This document shows positions 44,580-56,591 of a stretch of DNA of 64,000 nt, piece after piece. Every line of letters starts with the position of its first letter. Position 1 is the stretch's first letter. The position numbers were made by a program, and so were the translations under genes. The stretch comes from Coenobita brevimanus (Eukaryota; Arthropoda; Malacostraca; Decapoda; Coenobitidae). The notes under the pieces were generated by a model. That model was not told the DNA's origin. It did not search any database and saw only the letters and a list, made by a program, of their open reading frames with translations. The stretch covers positions 34,491,042 through 34,555,041 of the forward strand of contig CM064683.1 in assembly GCA_032717465.1 (NCBI GenBank). Reading direction: 5' to 3'.

Positions 44580-44990
44580 CCCCTAAACAATTTGTTACAT
44601 GGGCAATGAACACTCGCGAGAATGTGCCAATATCTCTTTGTAACGCGGCCCTATATCTCTTGGCAAAAGGGCCCTTGATCACTTCAAACATGGCCCTAGA
44701 TCACACTACATCATGGGTCCTAATAATTTCGTCTGGGCTAATGAACATTTTGCCCCAGATCACCATGCATTATGACCCCAATAGGACCCCAGATCACTTT
44801 GCAACATGGAGTTAGAAGTCTGCAACATGACCTCACATCACTGCAACGAGAGTGGGCTAATGTACACACCAAAGACGAAGAACACTAGAGTGAAGCCAAA
44901 AACACTTATCAGCAGCTAATGAACACTTCAACGTGGCCTCAGATCACTCAGCGACGGTGGGGTCAATGAACACTTCGCATGGCTTTTCAT
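44580..44990 (+). repeat. Degenerate short-period array, 'CCCAGATCACTnnGCAACATG'
   Basis: Words like GGCCCTAGATCAC, GCCCCAGATCACC, ACCCCAGATCACTTTGCAAC, GACCTCACATCACTGCAACG and GGCCTCAGATCACTCAGCGA recur, often followed by GGGCTAATGAACA. The period is irregular (about 25-40 bp). No coding capacity. Confidence 0.55.
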
Positions 44991-45971
44991 TATTATTCCT
45001 TTTTTTCTTTTTTGCCAAAGACAACGACCCATTGCGTGAGAGATGGTAGTCACTCGCAGATATTGATGTCTGGCGTGGGATGGTTGCATTAATTTTCAAT
45101 ACTGATGTTCCGTACTGACTCACTTTTTTCTTTTTTTTTGTGTAGGATGTGCTACCACTAAACGGACGAGCGCAGGGAAGCTGAGTACACGATTAGCCCT
45201 ATATCATTCCCAATTACAGTTTTCTTTCTTTCCTTTTCCTATTGGCAGTTAGCATTCTCACGCTCTTAGGACGCACAAATAGCAGACTAAAATCATCTGG
45301 CATTAAATAGAAACTATAATAGAGTTGTCCTTCCATGAAAGTATTATTAGATTACTTTCTTGAATCAGATGTTTTTTGTAAGTTACTCTTGTTACCTTCA
45401 GGTAATTTTTTGGTTTCAATTCGAGACTTCCAGAAATTAAGGCGTTAGATATGACTATCACTTGTCCTTGCAGAAGTACAGATTTGCCTGAAATGAATAA
45501 AGTCATCAGAAGATAACATAAATAAATTAAGACGACGCCTGAAGCAAGAGGTTTAATAAAAGTCTATCGTTCAACTCTTCATTCCCCTTTATGCAGCTGA
45601 GGATTTTGCTTCTGCTTACGGCACTCTATATTTCTAAGCAGCTACATAGGTAAAACCATCTCTATGAGTTGTTCATTGCTCTCCATGCAAAATGATTATA
45701 ATTTTGCGTCCCCCGAGATGTATGTGTATCATTAACAGTCTCACTCACTCACTCACTGTACCATTTTTAAGCACGGGGTGCAGTCTTTATGGGTGATTGA
45801 TGAGTGGTGTGGGATAATAGAGGTGTGTTTTATGTGGGTCTGGGTTGTGTTTCGGGTGTGCCTGAGGTGCTTGTAATGTTCTCCTAGTCGAGCGCTGACC
45901 TGCATCATGCGAGAATAGCCGTAAATATGACAAGGGAGTAGGTCAGAGCACTGGAGTGTCTGGAGTGTGTC
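44991..45971. other. No gene recognised
   Basis: AT-rich DNA with T-runs near 45,000-45,015 and 45,123-45,140 and a short (CACT)n at 45,740-45,757. Nothing coding. Confidence 0.4.
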
Positions 45972-46337
45972 TAAAGATGCGTCCACACGTACCCTCGAAC
46001 ATATGTTGACAACACTGTTGGCAAAGTGTTTGGGTAAATGTATGCAGCAGTATTTGGACGGATGTATGCAAACATGTTTTAGTGCTACTTCGAACACTGG
46101 CAGCAGAGGCAATGGGATATGAGTGTCCAAACCAGGCAGCTTAGACTTCACCATGATGTTTTTTTTTTTTTCTTTTTCTTTTTATGTGTCCGACTCTGGG
46201 CATAGGCTTCACACCCTGCTATCAAGGCCCAGCAGTCCTCCTGCACACCTGTTCCCAACATATTTGCAGCGTGTTCGTTACTGTGTTGCATACATGTTCC
46301 CAGCACTTGTTCGAGCACACATGTGCACGCACCCTAA
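45972..46337. mobile_element. MITE with TAA target duplication (PIF/Harbinger-like)
   Basis: Element 45,975-46,334 (360 bp) has ~35-bp imperfect inverted ends: left AGATGCGTCCACACGTACCC, right (inverted) GGGTGCGTGCACATGTGTGC, both followed by CTCGAACA. TAA flanks both sides (45,972-45,974; 46,335-46,337). A 3-bp TAA target and GGGTGCGT-type ends fit PIF/Harbinger MITEs. The interior is non-coding and contains a T-run at 46,161-46,174. Confidence 0.65.
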
Positions 46338-47200
46338 GGTGCATGTTGTTTCCATCTAGTTGACTGCGCACTTTTGTCGTGTCGGAAGAGGCATAAATAC
46401 GACACAAAAAGGGGGGAGAGGGGTTGTTGGGCACGGTAGAGAACTGGGCAGTTAGGTATACTGGGTCTGCCTGTGAGCCAGAGGGGTGCCACGCAAGTGC
46501 TTAACCAGTTTTTAATTATTTTTTTAATCGTTTAGAACACTACCCGGAGTTAATGCGGCTATTAACGATGTCCCTTGTCTTGTTTAGTGGCTACAGGATT
46601 GAAATTCCCATACTCATTTTTTTTTCTGTTCTCTACACACCTAAGCATTCAGTTTGCTGCCACTACACACATTTATTTAACTCAGTTAAGAAATATGCGA
46701 GTATGGGTATTCCTTTCATATCGCTAGACGAATTCCTAAACATATTTTTCTTGTACCAAATTATTTTTTCTCCCACCCTAGGGAAATCCTTAACACCGAT
46801 TTACAAGCATACCGTTATTAAGTGAATGCGAGAGACAGTGTATGATAAGGCCTTTTTCTCGTCGGCTAAGGAAGTCCCTAATACTTTTAGCTTATCAGTG
46901 AATTTTTGCATATGACTTTAATATTCGCTACAAATATTTTAACAACGGTGGAGAATTGCAGAGGGTCGGTTGGTGTCTGTGAGACAGCTCATCTGGCTAG
47001 AAAGAAATGCGATTCTGATTACTTGAATTAATGAGCAGAAGGACAAGGCAAAAAGGATGATAAGAGAGCAACTTGTATGATATTACGCTGAGAAACAACA
47101 GGAAATTTGATGTAGGAAATTAACCCATTGGTCGAGGGGAGAGTTATCTAATCTAAACAAAAATACTTGGTAATTGTTAGAAGAGCTTTAGAAATAAAGG
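46338..47200. other. No gene recognised
   Basis: A 90-codon frame at 46,553-46,825 has hydrophobic stretches but no family resemblance. No repeat found. Confidence 0.35.
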
Positions 47201-47970
47201 ACATCTTCTTTAACTGTCCCTTCTACCCTCGGACAATTGTTTTTAACTAAAAAAAAGGCCCTATCGAACTGAAGGGTTAAAGTGGGGTGAAAGAAAGAGA
47301 GATGAGAAAAATCAGAAGAAAAAAGTGGAGGGAAGAGATAATTAAAGATACGAAAAGAAGAGGAGAGAAAATAAATGAAAAATGAAGATTCGCGCAAGAC
47401 AGTGGCATATAAATAGGGATAGGTAAGAGGGAAGTGGAGAAAGGACTATATCAAAGAAAATTTAGGAAAATATGATACATAGATGAAAATGAAGTAGTGA
47501 TAAAAAGATGGGAAATTAAAGAATAAATTGGCGGACAAAGGACCATTAAGGAATGATGGAGATGGAGGGACTTGGAAAAAATTCAAAGGGGAAAAAAATA
47601 TAAGCAAGGAGGAGGAAAAATGAGTAAGATAGTCCATCCCAGAATATGTTGGACGACAGAAAGGCACACAGAGGGACGTAGAAGACTGCATTGAAAAAAG
47701 ATGAAGGCGAAAGGAAAAATGAAAAAGAAATAGGAAAATCAAGGCAAATGGAGCTTAGGAGGAGAAGGAAAATTTTTGAAAAAGTAAAAAATCAAATGAG
47801 AACTCGCAATAAGGCAACGGGTGGCGCAAGAGAAAGAAATCAAAGCAGTAGTAGGAATCACAGTGAAAATTAGGACTATTTGGGAGTGACAGAGAAAAAA
47901 AAAACAGCTTCATGAACGAAACAAATTGATAGACAGGTAAATGGATAGAGACGGGAGGAGAGATTGATGG
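47201..47970. repeat. A/G-rich low-complexity stretch
   Basis: The plus strand is dominated by GAAAGA, GGAAAA and GGAGG words. The complementary Phe/Ser/Leu-rich frames are artefacts. Confidence 0.5.
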
Positions 47971-47976
47971 ATATGG

Positions 47977-48091
<115 letters not shown>

Positions 48092-48734
48092 ATTATCACC
48101 ATCAGCTATTGCAACAAAGATCACCTCCAACATTCTCCTCGAATTCCTTGACTGAGTCAATCTCTGCCACGTTTTCCTGCAAACTTCTCTTTCTCATCAC
48201 TTCACCCCTGTATGGCATTTTTCTGCTAGGCTTTCAGTCTCTTGGAGTCCAGTCAGGCAGCCTCTTGCTTCATTGGTTATCCCTTATTTTTGTTACAGGA
48301 CCAGCCCACCTGGATTACTGTTCTTTTATAACTTCTAAAATGTCATTGACTTAAGCTTGCTCTCTTTCCCAAGCTGATCTTTTCCTGTCTGTTAAAGATA
48401 CTTCCAAAATTGACCTTTCCATTCCTCTTTGAGAACGGACTAGTTGATTTACCGTAGATTTTGTCAATTTCCATGTCTCAAGACAGTATGTCATATATGG
48501 GAATATGCATTTGCTCTATGTTTCTCATTTCATGCATATTGGCAAGCTGCTTTTAATTGTCTCTATGTTTTCCAGATGATTTCCATCCAATAGCAATGCG
48601 TCTTTTTATTTTGCTCTCATGGTTTTTCGTTATTTTTAGTATTTACCCCAAGAAATTGTACCACTCGCCCTCTTCAAGAATTTCTTCGCCTATTCTGTTG
48701 ACACCCTTTGGTGAATTTGGATTAAACATTTGTT

Positions 48735-49533
48735 TTACTCCTGTTCATCTTTAGCCCTACTGTGAGACTTTCCCTTTTTAGGTAATTTAACATGTCTTGC
48801 AGTGTCTCTGTTGTTTGTGAGATTAGGCAATGTCATCTGCAAATTGTAAATGGTTATCTTTTCTCCATCTATGGTTACTCCTTTGTTCTCCAAGTCCAGT
48901 AATCTGAAATTACTTTCTAGGCATGCTGTAAATAATTTTGAAATTGTATCTTCCACCCCAAACGGGATTGATGCGTCTGGCAATAGATAGATAGTATCTT
49001 CCTGACGGACACCCTTCTCAATCTTAATTTTTTCCGAGTCTTTATGCAATATAACTGTAGCCGTTCCCTCTATATTGTATATATGTTTTTGAGCAGTTTT
49101 ACAATGTTTTCGCTTTACTCCTTGTTCCAGTAATGAGTTTATAATTGCTATGTGCTCCACTGAGCCGAAAGCCTTTTGGTAAACAACAAAACCTAAACTC
49201 AGTGTTTTTTTTATATCCCGTAGTCTTCTCAAATAGCTGATTCATTGTGTGTAGATGATCAGGAGCAGATTACCCTGTTCGGAATCCAGTCTATTTACGA
49301 GGTTGAATTTCGTCCACCATATTTGTTATTTTGTTCCTAAGAACTTTAGTGAAGAGTTTGTAAATAACTGGTAATAGGCTAATGAGTTGATAGTTACTAA
49401 GACCTTTTGAGATGCTTTGCTTGTAAAGCAATATAACTACCGAATTACACCATGTTTTTGGAATATACTTCTTCAATATATACTGAGTGAATAAGTGGCA
49501 GAGCCTGTTTTGTACTTCTACTCCTGCATCCAA
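48735..49533 (-). pseudogene. RTE copy D reverse transcriptase
   Basis: Open pieces at 49,533-49,291 and 49,232-48,735 carry YQLISLLPVIYKLFTKVLRN, SLGFVVYQKAFGSVEHIAII, GVKRKHCKTAQ, EGTATVILHKDSEKIKIEKG and GVRQEDTI. The last is separated from ISKLFTACLESNFRLLDLEN by the short inserted segment. The FADD bases at 48,829-48,840 lie in another frame from the flanking open piece, so the enzyme is dead. Confidence 0.8.
48946..49002. mobile_element. 39-bp LINE-tail insertion with 9-bp target duplication
   Basis: Insert 48,955-48,993 contains GGGATTGATGCGTCTGGCAA followed by TAGATAGATA and is flanked by GTATCTTCC on both sides (48,946-48,954 and 48,994-49,002). The uninterrupted family sequence is seen in copy A. 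The same 3' end occurs at 57,748-57,780. This looks like an extreme 5' truncation product of target-primed reverse transcription. Confidence 0.85.
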
Positions 49534-50357
49534 CAGTAAATCTGCTACGATTCCATCTTCTTCTAGGGTCTTCCTTCTTTTTCATACTTTCAAGAGAATT
49601 GTTTTCTTCGTATTGTGTTACCACATGCATTTCACTTGTGTCAACTGAAAATTTAGCTATTGGTACTATTGTTTTTCTTATACATATAACTCTTTGTAAA
49701 ATTTTCTGGTCTCTTCACCATCTTCTCTCTGCATTTAATGACATCACCATTTTTGTCTTTCAGCAATACTGTTTGTTGCCTTCCATATGCCATTTTACTT
49801 CATACCTATTTCAGACTTTTTTTCCTTTTTGATGGTGTCTTTGACCTCATCCATTATTCTCTTTATTTTTTTTTCTCTCTGTGGCTTGTTCATAAGCTTA
49901 TTAAATTCAGCTTTCTGTTTCATATTTCCTTGCTTTTACTTTCATCTTCTTTCTTCTTTTCATGACCACAAGGGCCACTTTTGAACGCTTATTGGATATA
50001 TTTATATTAGCTTTCCCTACTACCTATGTTGATTCTCTCAGCACATTTGTTAGTCTGTCACTGAAATCATCAACATGACACTCAGCATAACTTTTAGACT
50101 GAAATCTGTTCATTACTTCTAGCTCAATGGCTACTTTGTTTTCGCTTAGTTTTATCGGGCATATCATTTTACTTTTAATCATCTCTCTCTCACATCTGAA
50201 ACTGAATCAGGCCGTGGAACCCACTATTCTATGGTCACTTTTTTTATTTACTTTACTGATAACTTTGAAATTTATGATCGTGTTATTCATATCAGCTATA
50301 ATGGAGTCGATTTTATTCTTTGTTTCTTCATTAGAACTTCTCCAGGTCCATTTTCTG

Positions 50358-50361
<4 letters not shown>

Positions 50362-50421
<60 letters not shown>
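50362..50421. repeat. (GT)n(GA)n microsatellite inside the RTE D endonuclease
   Basis: Compared with copies B and C, it lies at the TTCTTTCACAAAA site, where CT- and CA-like seeds already exist. It encodes alternating Ser-Leu and Thr-His residues in the element frame. Confidence 0.85.
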
Positions 50422-50999
50422 TGAATTTGTTCATTATTCTCATGTTATAAATTTCAGCAAAACTTACCACAATTTCACCCCTGTCATTCCTTTTTCACAC
50501 TTCGAATGTTCCCATATGCTTGTCCATTTAACTTCCCAACTTTTGCAATGAATTATCACGTGAGTATAGAATATGTGGTCACTTCTTCTTCCATAATCTG
50601 GGAGAATTCGTCATAGGATGTTTCTATTTCTTCAATTGAGCTCTGAGAAGTCGGTGCATATACATGTATCACTTTAAGGGTGCGTCTTTTGCGTAGTCTA
50701 AATACAATCAATGCTGCTTGGTTAGCTACACTTCTGAATTTAACAATGTTCTCTGCAAGATTTCTGTTATTTAAAAATCCTACAATACTCCTTTATTTTG
50801 CCTTCCTCTGTAGTGGTTGATTTGGAGCTGAATTATTTTTCATTCTTTTCTCTGGATCTCACTTAAACCTACAATATCCCAACTAATGTTTTCTAATTCA
50901 GTCATTTTGGTATCAAGTTTGTGATCTTCTGCAAGGCTTCTTACGTTGTTCGTGTTGGTCTTCATGGATTTCAGTTTGTGTTGAGAGATGAGGAAAAAA

Positions 51000-51335
51000 C
51001 AGAGAGAGAGAGAGAGAGAGAGCGGAGGATGATTACGAAAATTAATGTAAGAAAGTGAAAAAAAAGGACGTAGAGAGATGAGAAGGAAAGAACAGACTGA
51101 TGTAAGAAAACAAAAAGGAGATAGGGAATGAGAAATGAGCGGGAGGAGGGACCGAAGGAGCAAAGAGTAGAACCAAAGAAAGAGGTGGAGGCGAGGAGAG
51201 AGGATTAGGAGAGGGAGTGGAGAAATAAAGGGAGAGGGAGGGAAGATGGAAAACGGTGGGAAAGAGGTGGAGAAGGACAAAGAAGAGGGAGAGAATGGAG
51301 GGGGAAGATGAAAGAAGAGAAAGGGAAAGCAAGGA

Positions 51336-51373
<38 letters not shown>

Positions 51374-51459
51374 AGGTGGGGGAGGTTACGGACTGAAGAG
51401 AGGAGAGGGGAAACTGAAAGCAGGGAGATGAGATGGCAGATGCGAGAAGAGATCATGAT

Positions 51460-51499
<40 letters not shown>

Positions 51500-51500
51500 A
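51000..51500. repeat. Purine-rich DNA with three (GA)n tracts
   Basis: GA tracts at about 51,001-51,021, 51,340-51,372 and 51,464-51,498 lie in GGAGAGG-rich DNA. Ser/Leu/Pro minus frames are artefacts. Confidence 0.8.
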
Positions 51501-51540
51501 GAGGGGGTGATAAGAGTGGTGAAGTGGTGGTAGGAAGGTT

Positions 51541-52020
51541 GAGGTGATGGTGTTCATGACGGTGATGTTGACGGCAAGGAGAGTGGAGGTAATGCTTAAG
51601 CTGATGGTGGTGTCGGTAAGTGTTTGAGTAGTGATGAAGGGTATGATGATGGTAAGAGGGTGGAGCTGGAGTGGTGATGGTTATGGAGATGGTAAGAGAG
51701 TTTGGATGGAGTGGTGATGGAAACGGTGATGGTGGTACAGAGATGGTTGAGGTGGTGATGCTGTGGTCCTTAGTGGTAGTAAGTTTTAGAGCGGTGATGG
51801 TGAAAGTGGTGGTAGTGGTGGATCGGTTGGAGTGGTAATAGTCGCTGTTGCTGTAGCGGTGAAAAAGTTTTTGCTGTGATGTTGACAATGACGAGATGAT
51901 GGTGGTGTGCGTGATAGAGAAGCAATGGTGAGGTTGATTATGATGGTTGTGGTGATTGGGATGGAGATTTGATAATGAGTGATGAATGTATTGGTGACGA
52001 AACAAATGGAATGGTGGTGA
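51541..52020. repeat. Degenerate GGTGATGGT array
   Basis: Drifting GGTGATG, GATGGTGG and GGAGTGGTGATGG words fill about 480 bp. The complementary His/Thr/Ser-rich 266-codon frame is an artefact of the triplet-like period. Confidence 0.75.
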
Positions 52021-53340
52021 TGAGAGTAAAGAAGTGGGACAGTATGAGGAGAAAGTAGCTTAGGTGAGGTCTGAATGATGGAATTATGGTGGTAATAGAG
52101 TGGTCATGATGTGAGTGCGTTTAGAACGTGTCAGCTATCTCAACCCTTTCACTCTGGTGACGTCTTTTCCAATCATTCTTGCTACCTATACAGATCTAAT
52201 TTTTCGGCTCAGGTAAAATTCCCTTGTAGTGAGATCGTTGGCGAAAGCTATGTTAAGCCCTTCCAGTTCGAAAAATCTACCCAAAGTTGAAAAAAAAATC
52301 ATCTGGAGATAGCAGGAATGCAATACAGGAGTACATCTCCGAACTGAGGCACTTACTGTAAATACGAGCACATATGCCAGTTTCTTTAACCCACTGGTGC
52401 CTACCGTCCTTTGAAAGAGACGGAATTAGAAGTTTCCTTAGTTGCTGTTAGATGAACGTCACAGTACGGAACTATGAGCTTAGCGACTGTGAGCCGATGG
52501 GCGTGTATTTGTACGCTAAACACCCTTGGAACAAAATCCAGAAATCTTGGACACAAATGGACTAAACAAGACTAAAATCAAATAGTGGCAATAATTGTGA
52601 AGTATAATGTGTTCTAGGGCTGACATATTTTTTTCATGGTATCCTGGCTATCCTCAAACGGTTTTATTTTGCCTAAGAAGACACTTTGAAGGCATAATAA
52701 CTACTCTTCATAAACCCTTTACTACAATGACGATTAACACATTTCATTTTCACTACGTCTAGGCGATCGTATACTGGTTCACCATTTCCAATAGGTGACG
52801 TCTTCCTTACTCACTCTAGATGATTTTGTTAACCTTTCAACGTGAGAAAGGATATTATAATCTTGGTGTCTCTAGGCGAGATGTTCACGACATAATTTCT
52901 GAACTGTGGAAGTTAGATATTGTCTTCAATAGCCCCTTCACTAATAAGTGTGCACTTTTACGCTGAATAGAATCCCCTGGCAGCAGAAGGAATAAAATAG
53001 CCTATAATCGATGCCCTCAAGCTGAAGGGGTTAAAGGAGATCTCTCGTACTGAAGATGTTAAAGACAGAAAACGAAGAAAAACAAGAATGATAAAAAACA
53101 ATGAGACTGAATATGAAAGTAGGTATTGCAAGAAGACGAAAACATATTAGAGATTACTCATTTTTGCTAGTGCATCGGTGGGAGGACAAGGAGAGATAGA
53201 TCGAGAAGGAGATGGATGGGTGGTGTGTCGCAGATATTGGGGGTCATTTACATGGTTGGGATTGAAAAGCATTGAGGCTCTATTTGTCGCGGAAGTCCCT
53301 CGCGGAATGCGGAGTCAGATGATAGAGAGATAAGCAAACA
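52021..53340. other. No gene; two short inverted-repeat elements
   Basis: Copies of the ACGATTTTA family lie near 52,230-52,315 (ends with AAAAAAAAATCATCTGGAGA) and 52,637-52,740 (begins CTATCCTCAAACGGTTTTAT). Words like AACCCTTTCACT and GAAGGGGTTAAAG recur nearby. Nothing coding. Confidence 0.45.
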
Positions 53341-53465
53341 TAGAGATAGATAGTTGGATAGATAGACAGATAGACGAATAAACATTGGATATAGATAGAT
53401 CGATGGATGGACATAGGGCATAGGTAGGTAGGTAGGTATGTAGGTAGGTAGGTAGGTAGACAGAC
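53341..53465. repeat. (GATA)n and (GTAG)n tetranucleotide tracts
   Basis: GATA-type repeats at 53,341-53,405 and GTAG repeats at 53,424-53,462, imperfect. Confidence 0.85.
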
Positions 53466-53629
53466 AATGTTACAGTAATGTCTTACCCCAAAGACTGCAT
53501 CCTATGGCAGAACTAAGCAAGCAGGTGCTCCATGAATCTGGATATTCCTCATGCAGGTGGTCCCAGCATTTGTTCTCTGACCACCGAAAACCAGCCAGAT
53601 TAGCCATCAGTCAGTGCATCCCTCTATTT

Positions 53630-53830
53630 GGCCCTCAGTCTGTCTGTTTATCTGTTTTCTAGTCTATCTGCCTGTCTGTCTATCTATCTATTCATCTTCT
53701 ATGTATGTCCATCTGTCTGTCTAATCATCGTTACTATATCCACCTGTTTCCACCTGTCTGTCTATCTGTATGTGTGCTTCTCATTCTTCCTTTACATCTG
53801 TCTATCTATCTATCTATCTATCTTCCAGTG
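53630..53830. repeat. (CTGT)n/(CTAT)n tetranucleotide region
   Basis: Imperfect TCTG and ATCT repeats, densest at 53,640-53,690 and 53,796-53,825. The Leu/Ser/Cys-rich frame over it is an artefact. Confidence 0.8.
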
Positions 53831-53944
53831 TATCTGTAAATCTGACTACATACAGCTTCATAATTAAGTTCAGGAAATAAGTATCTTTAAAATTTACATG
53901 CTTAGTAATTTATTTTGCCAGAAGGTGTGCTAAAAGGAAAAGGA

Positions 53945-54300
53945 AAGATGGAGAGCGGGTGGTGCATTGGTTAGCATATCCAGTTCGCAGCCAGAACTCG
54001 AATTTGATACTTTGCCCAGCACACTTTGTTTCATTTTTGCCCCTGTCCTTCCTGCAGTGTAAAAACGAGTAAAGTCTGTGGTTTCCACCTGAGAAAGATC
54101 CCTAACCATTTTCCAGTTCAGTTGATGGTAAGTGTAGTCAGATTGGTGGGTAAATTTGACCAGTTACCCAGGAGACTCATTCCTACGTGGTAACCAAGGC
54201 TCATCGAATATCATGCCTCCACGACTTAGTATTCAAGTTGTGAGAGTGATTCAGATCAGTGCGGAACAATCGCGACTGTACGGCGCTGGATATAACATTG
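53945..54300 (+). mobile_element. Old tRNA-derived SINE
   Basis: The head GAGAGCGGGTGGTGCATTGG continues into TTAGCATATCC. TGGTGCATTGG fits the A box, and a degenerate B-box-like AATTTGATACTT follows about 45 bases later. The ~250-bp body recurs, 5'-truncated, at about 62,500-62,640 (shared GGAGACTCATTCCT / GGAGACACATTCCT and AAGGCTCATCGAAT / AAGGCTCATCAAAT). Two copies with a common body and a tRNA-like start support a SINE family. Confidence 0.55.
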
Positions 54301-55083
54301 CTTGTTGTGGGTTACGTTCTAAGGGAAGACTGACTCTTACCAAAAATTGATAACCTTATTGGCGTTCTTGCAGTCAGTAGGAATTTATGTTTATTCTTTC
54401 TTCTTTTGTTATCCTTTTCCTGTGTACATCCTCGCACAAGCCATACTCTTGGGTGAAGTTTGTTTTCCTCTTGTTTCTTTTCTTCCAGCACTACAGGAGA
54501 GGACTTGGATGTAAACAACTGTTGCAAGTTGTGTTCCAGGGGAAAACTGAGAGAAAAATTATTTGTCTGCCATAGTGACCCTCGTGCAGTCGACAGGCAT
54601 ATATTTAATCTTTCATTTTCTGGGTTGTAATAAAAGTGGCTGTGATGATTTCGTAGTACATCTTTTTTTAGTGATTTATTCTGCACAGACATTACACCTC
54701 TTTATCTTGTGTATATTATTGATGAACAGTACATTCATACTGAAACGATAAAAAACGAAAATATATGAGACAGTTTTAAAGGTTTATCATGTAATATAAA
54801 TCGCCAAGGAATAGGTGCTACGAACGCTCCTACAATACTTGGAGTTTTATCCTTAAAGATATACACTATGGTGGTTCAGCAGTATGGCGTGTATGAGGAC
54901 TAACAGGCTGACCAGAGGGGTGGCTAATTGTGACGTGGGTAGAGGAGAAAGGGACTAATAGCGAGATGGAGAGACATGAAAGGGGTAGGCAAGAGGGGGG
55001 AGATAGTGAGGGAACGGATCATAATGTGTTATTGAGCAAGAACAGAAATGAGTGGATGTTCTTTTTGTTCTTTTACACTGGCC

Positions 55084-55092
<9 letters not shown>
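54301..55092. other. No gene recognised
   Basis: Short frames on both strands without family resemblance. AT-rich. Confidence 0.4.

Positions 55093-55121
<29 letters not shown>
55093..55121. repeat. (GA)n microsatellite
   Basis: A clean GA tract of about 15 units. Confidence 0.95.
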
Positions 55122-55125
<4 letters not shown>

Positions 55126-56017
55126 AACACGACACCTTTTTGTTAATTTTGCCACGGGTAACGATTTGCTTCAGGTTAGGACAGCCCTCCTCATGATGAC
55201 GTAAGAAGCATCTCCAATAACTAATTCATGGTTGAGACAGCTCTAATACTTCTTCCAACAAACACCAGACGCTTTTATTCAGCTTACAGTCAGTCATCGG
55301 AACTAGATAATCTTAACCTCTTCAGTACGTTGACATCCTGTTCATTTTATTCCCTGTCGCTTTGGGCTTTTTTTTTTTTTTCTGAGAACCATCGTAGTGA
55401 ATGAACTGAACCATTCACAGCGAGAGAGCAGATATGTTTAATTCTGAGCCAGTAAGCATAGGAGTTTAAAGGATGTTCTCCTGCTGAAGAGATGCTGGAA
55501 ATAATTTTAAACGTCTTTCCTACGAAAGGTCTTCCTTAACTCCTTGAGTCCGAGGGCGACTTTTATACACAGTAAACGTTGTGTTACTGGTAGACGATTT
55601 CATTCAGCTTGCTTTAAAGCTGGAGGTGTTAGGCAGTGCCCATTATCCCCTTTCAGTGAAAACGTTTTCCTAAAATCAATAAAATCGCCTACAGGTCGTA
55701 AGGACAGCTACTAATGATGCCATCATTCTATAGGCGTGATGGAAATGATTCCAAACCACGTCACTACCACAGGTCTACCTTAAGCTAAGCTAAACCGTCT
55801 GGAATCCGGGAAAAAAAAAAAAAAAAGACACCATCGGACTGAAAGCTTTAAACCTTTCACTACTCGACATCATTTTCTCACCCTACAGAGTGGATAGTGC
55901 ACGATATATCTCCAGATGGATGAACGCAGATGATAAGGAAGTGGTTCCAATAAAATGTCTTTTCTGACAATAGGTAATACCTGAGACCACTTATGAAAAT
56001 GATATTTTGCATAATGG
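55122..56017. other. No gene; remnants of short inverted-repeat elements
   Basis: A copy of the ACGATTTTA family occupies about 55,583-55,695 (ACTGGTAGACGATTTCATTC ... AATAAAATCGCCTACAGGTC). Less clear relatives lie near 55,790-55,910. T- and A-runs are at 55,370-55,381 and 55,811-55,825. Confidence 0.45.
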
Positions 56018-56330
56018 TAGACCTTTATAAGGGCCATATTTAGGTACGGTGGGACCCTCGAGTCTCATCCATGACGTGGGGAATGGCCTCGTGGGGGTCC
56101 TGGTCAGCACCGGTATGCACGTTCAGTATTTTAAGTGAGAAAACTAAATATTGCATAGTAGCAGACATCCCTCAAGAGCAGCTTTGAGGCAGGATGGGGC
56201 CTCCAAAGGCCTTCCCCATGTGGGAGGGGGAGGGGCTGGTCGCAGTAAACGCCTAAATGCATGACCAATTTCATACCTAATAAAATCTTATATTGAGCTA
56301 TGGTAAACCCTTAGGTGCAGGTTCTAGGCA
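56018..56330 (+). repeat. ~135-bp tandem repeat, three degenerate units
   Basis: Units begin near 56,018 (TTGCATAATGGTAGACCTTT), 56,152 (TTGCATAGTAGCAGACATCC) and 56,290 (TTGAGCTATGGTAAACCCTT), each followed by a GGTAnGGTGGGnCC-like block. It is the same family as 43,880-44,180. Confidence 0.6.
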
Positions 56331-56509
56331 GAATGGATATTCCTTGTCCTACACGCAGCATGAACTGGGACAACGCCATTATTATTTTTTTTTATTAGGA
56401 TCATGTGATTTTCCAGTGTGGTACATCTCCATCCAGACTTCTAAGGACTGCCTCCAACCCTTAGAGGGGCGTCTTTCGAGGGTCTGCTGTTGTGGAGAGA
56501 TGCTTCATT

Positions 56510-56521
56510 TTGTGTGTGTGT

Positions 56522-56590
<69 letters not shown>
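56510..56590. repeat. (TG)n microsatellite
   Basis: About 40 TG units with one TATG interruption near 56,525. Confidence 0.97.

Positions 56591-56591
<1 letters not shown>

Noticed and set aside
51205..52005. Minus-strand 266-codon His/Thr/Ser frame
   Set aside because: It arises from the degenerate GGTGAT and GA repeats; residue composition follows the repeat, not a protein family.
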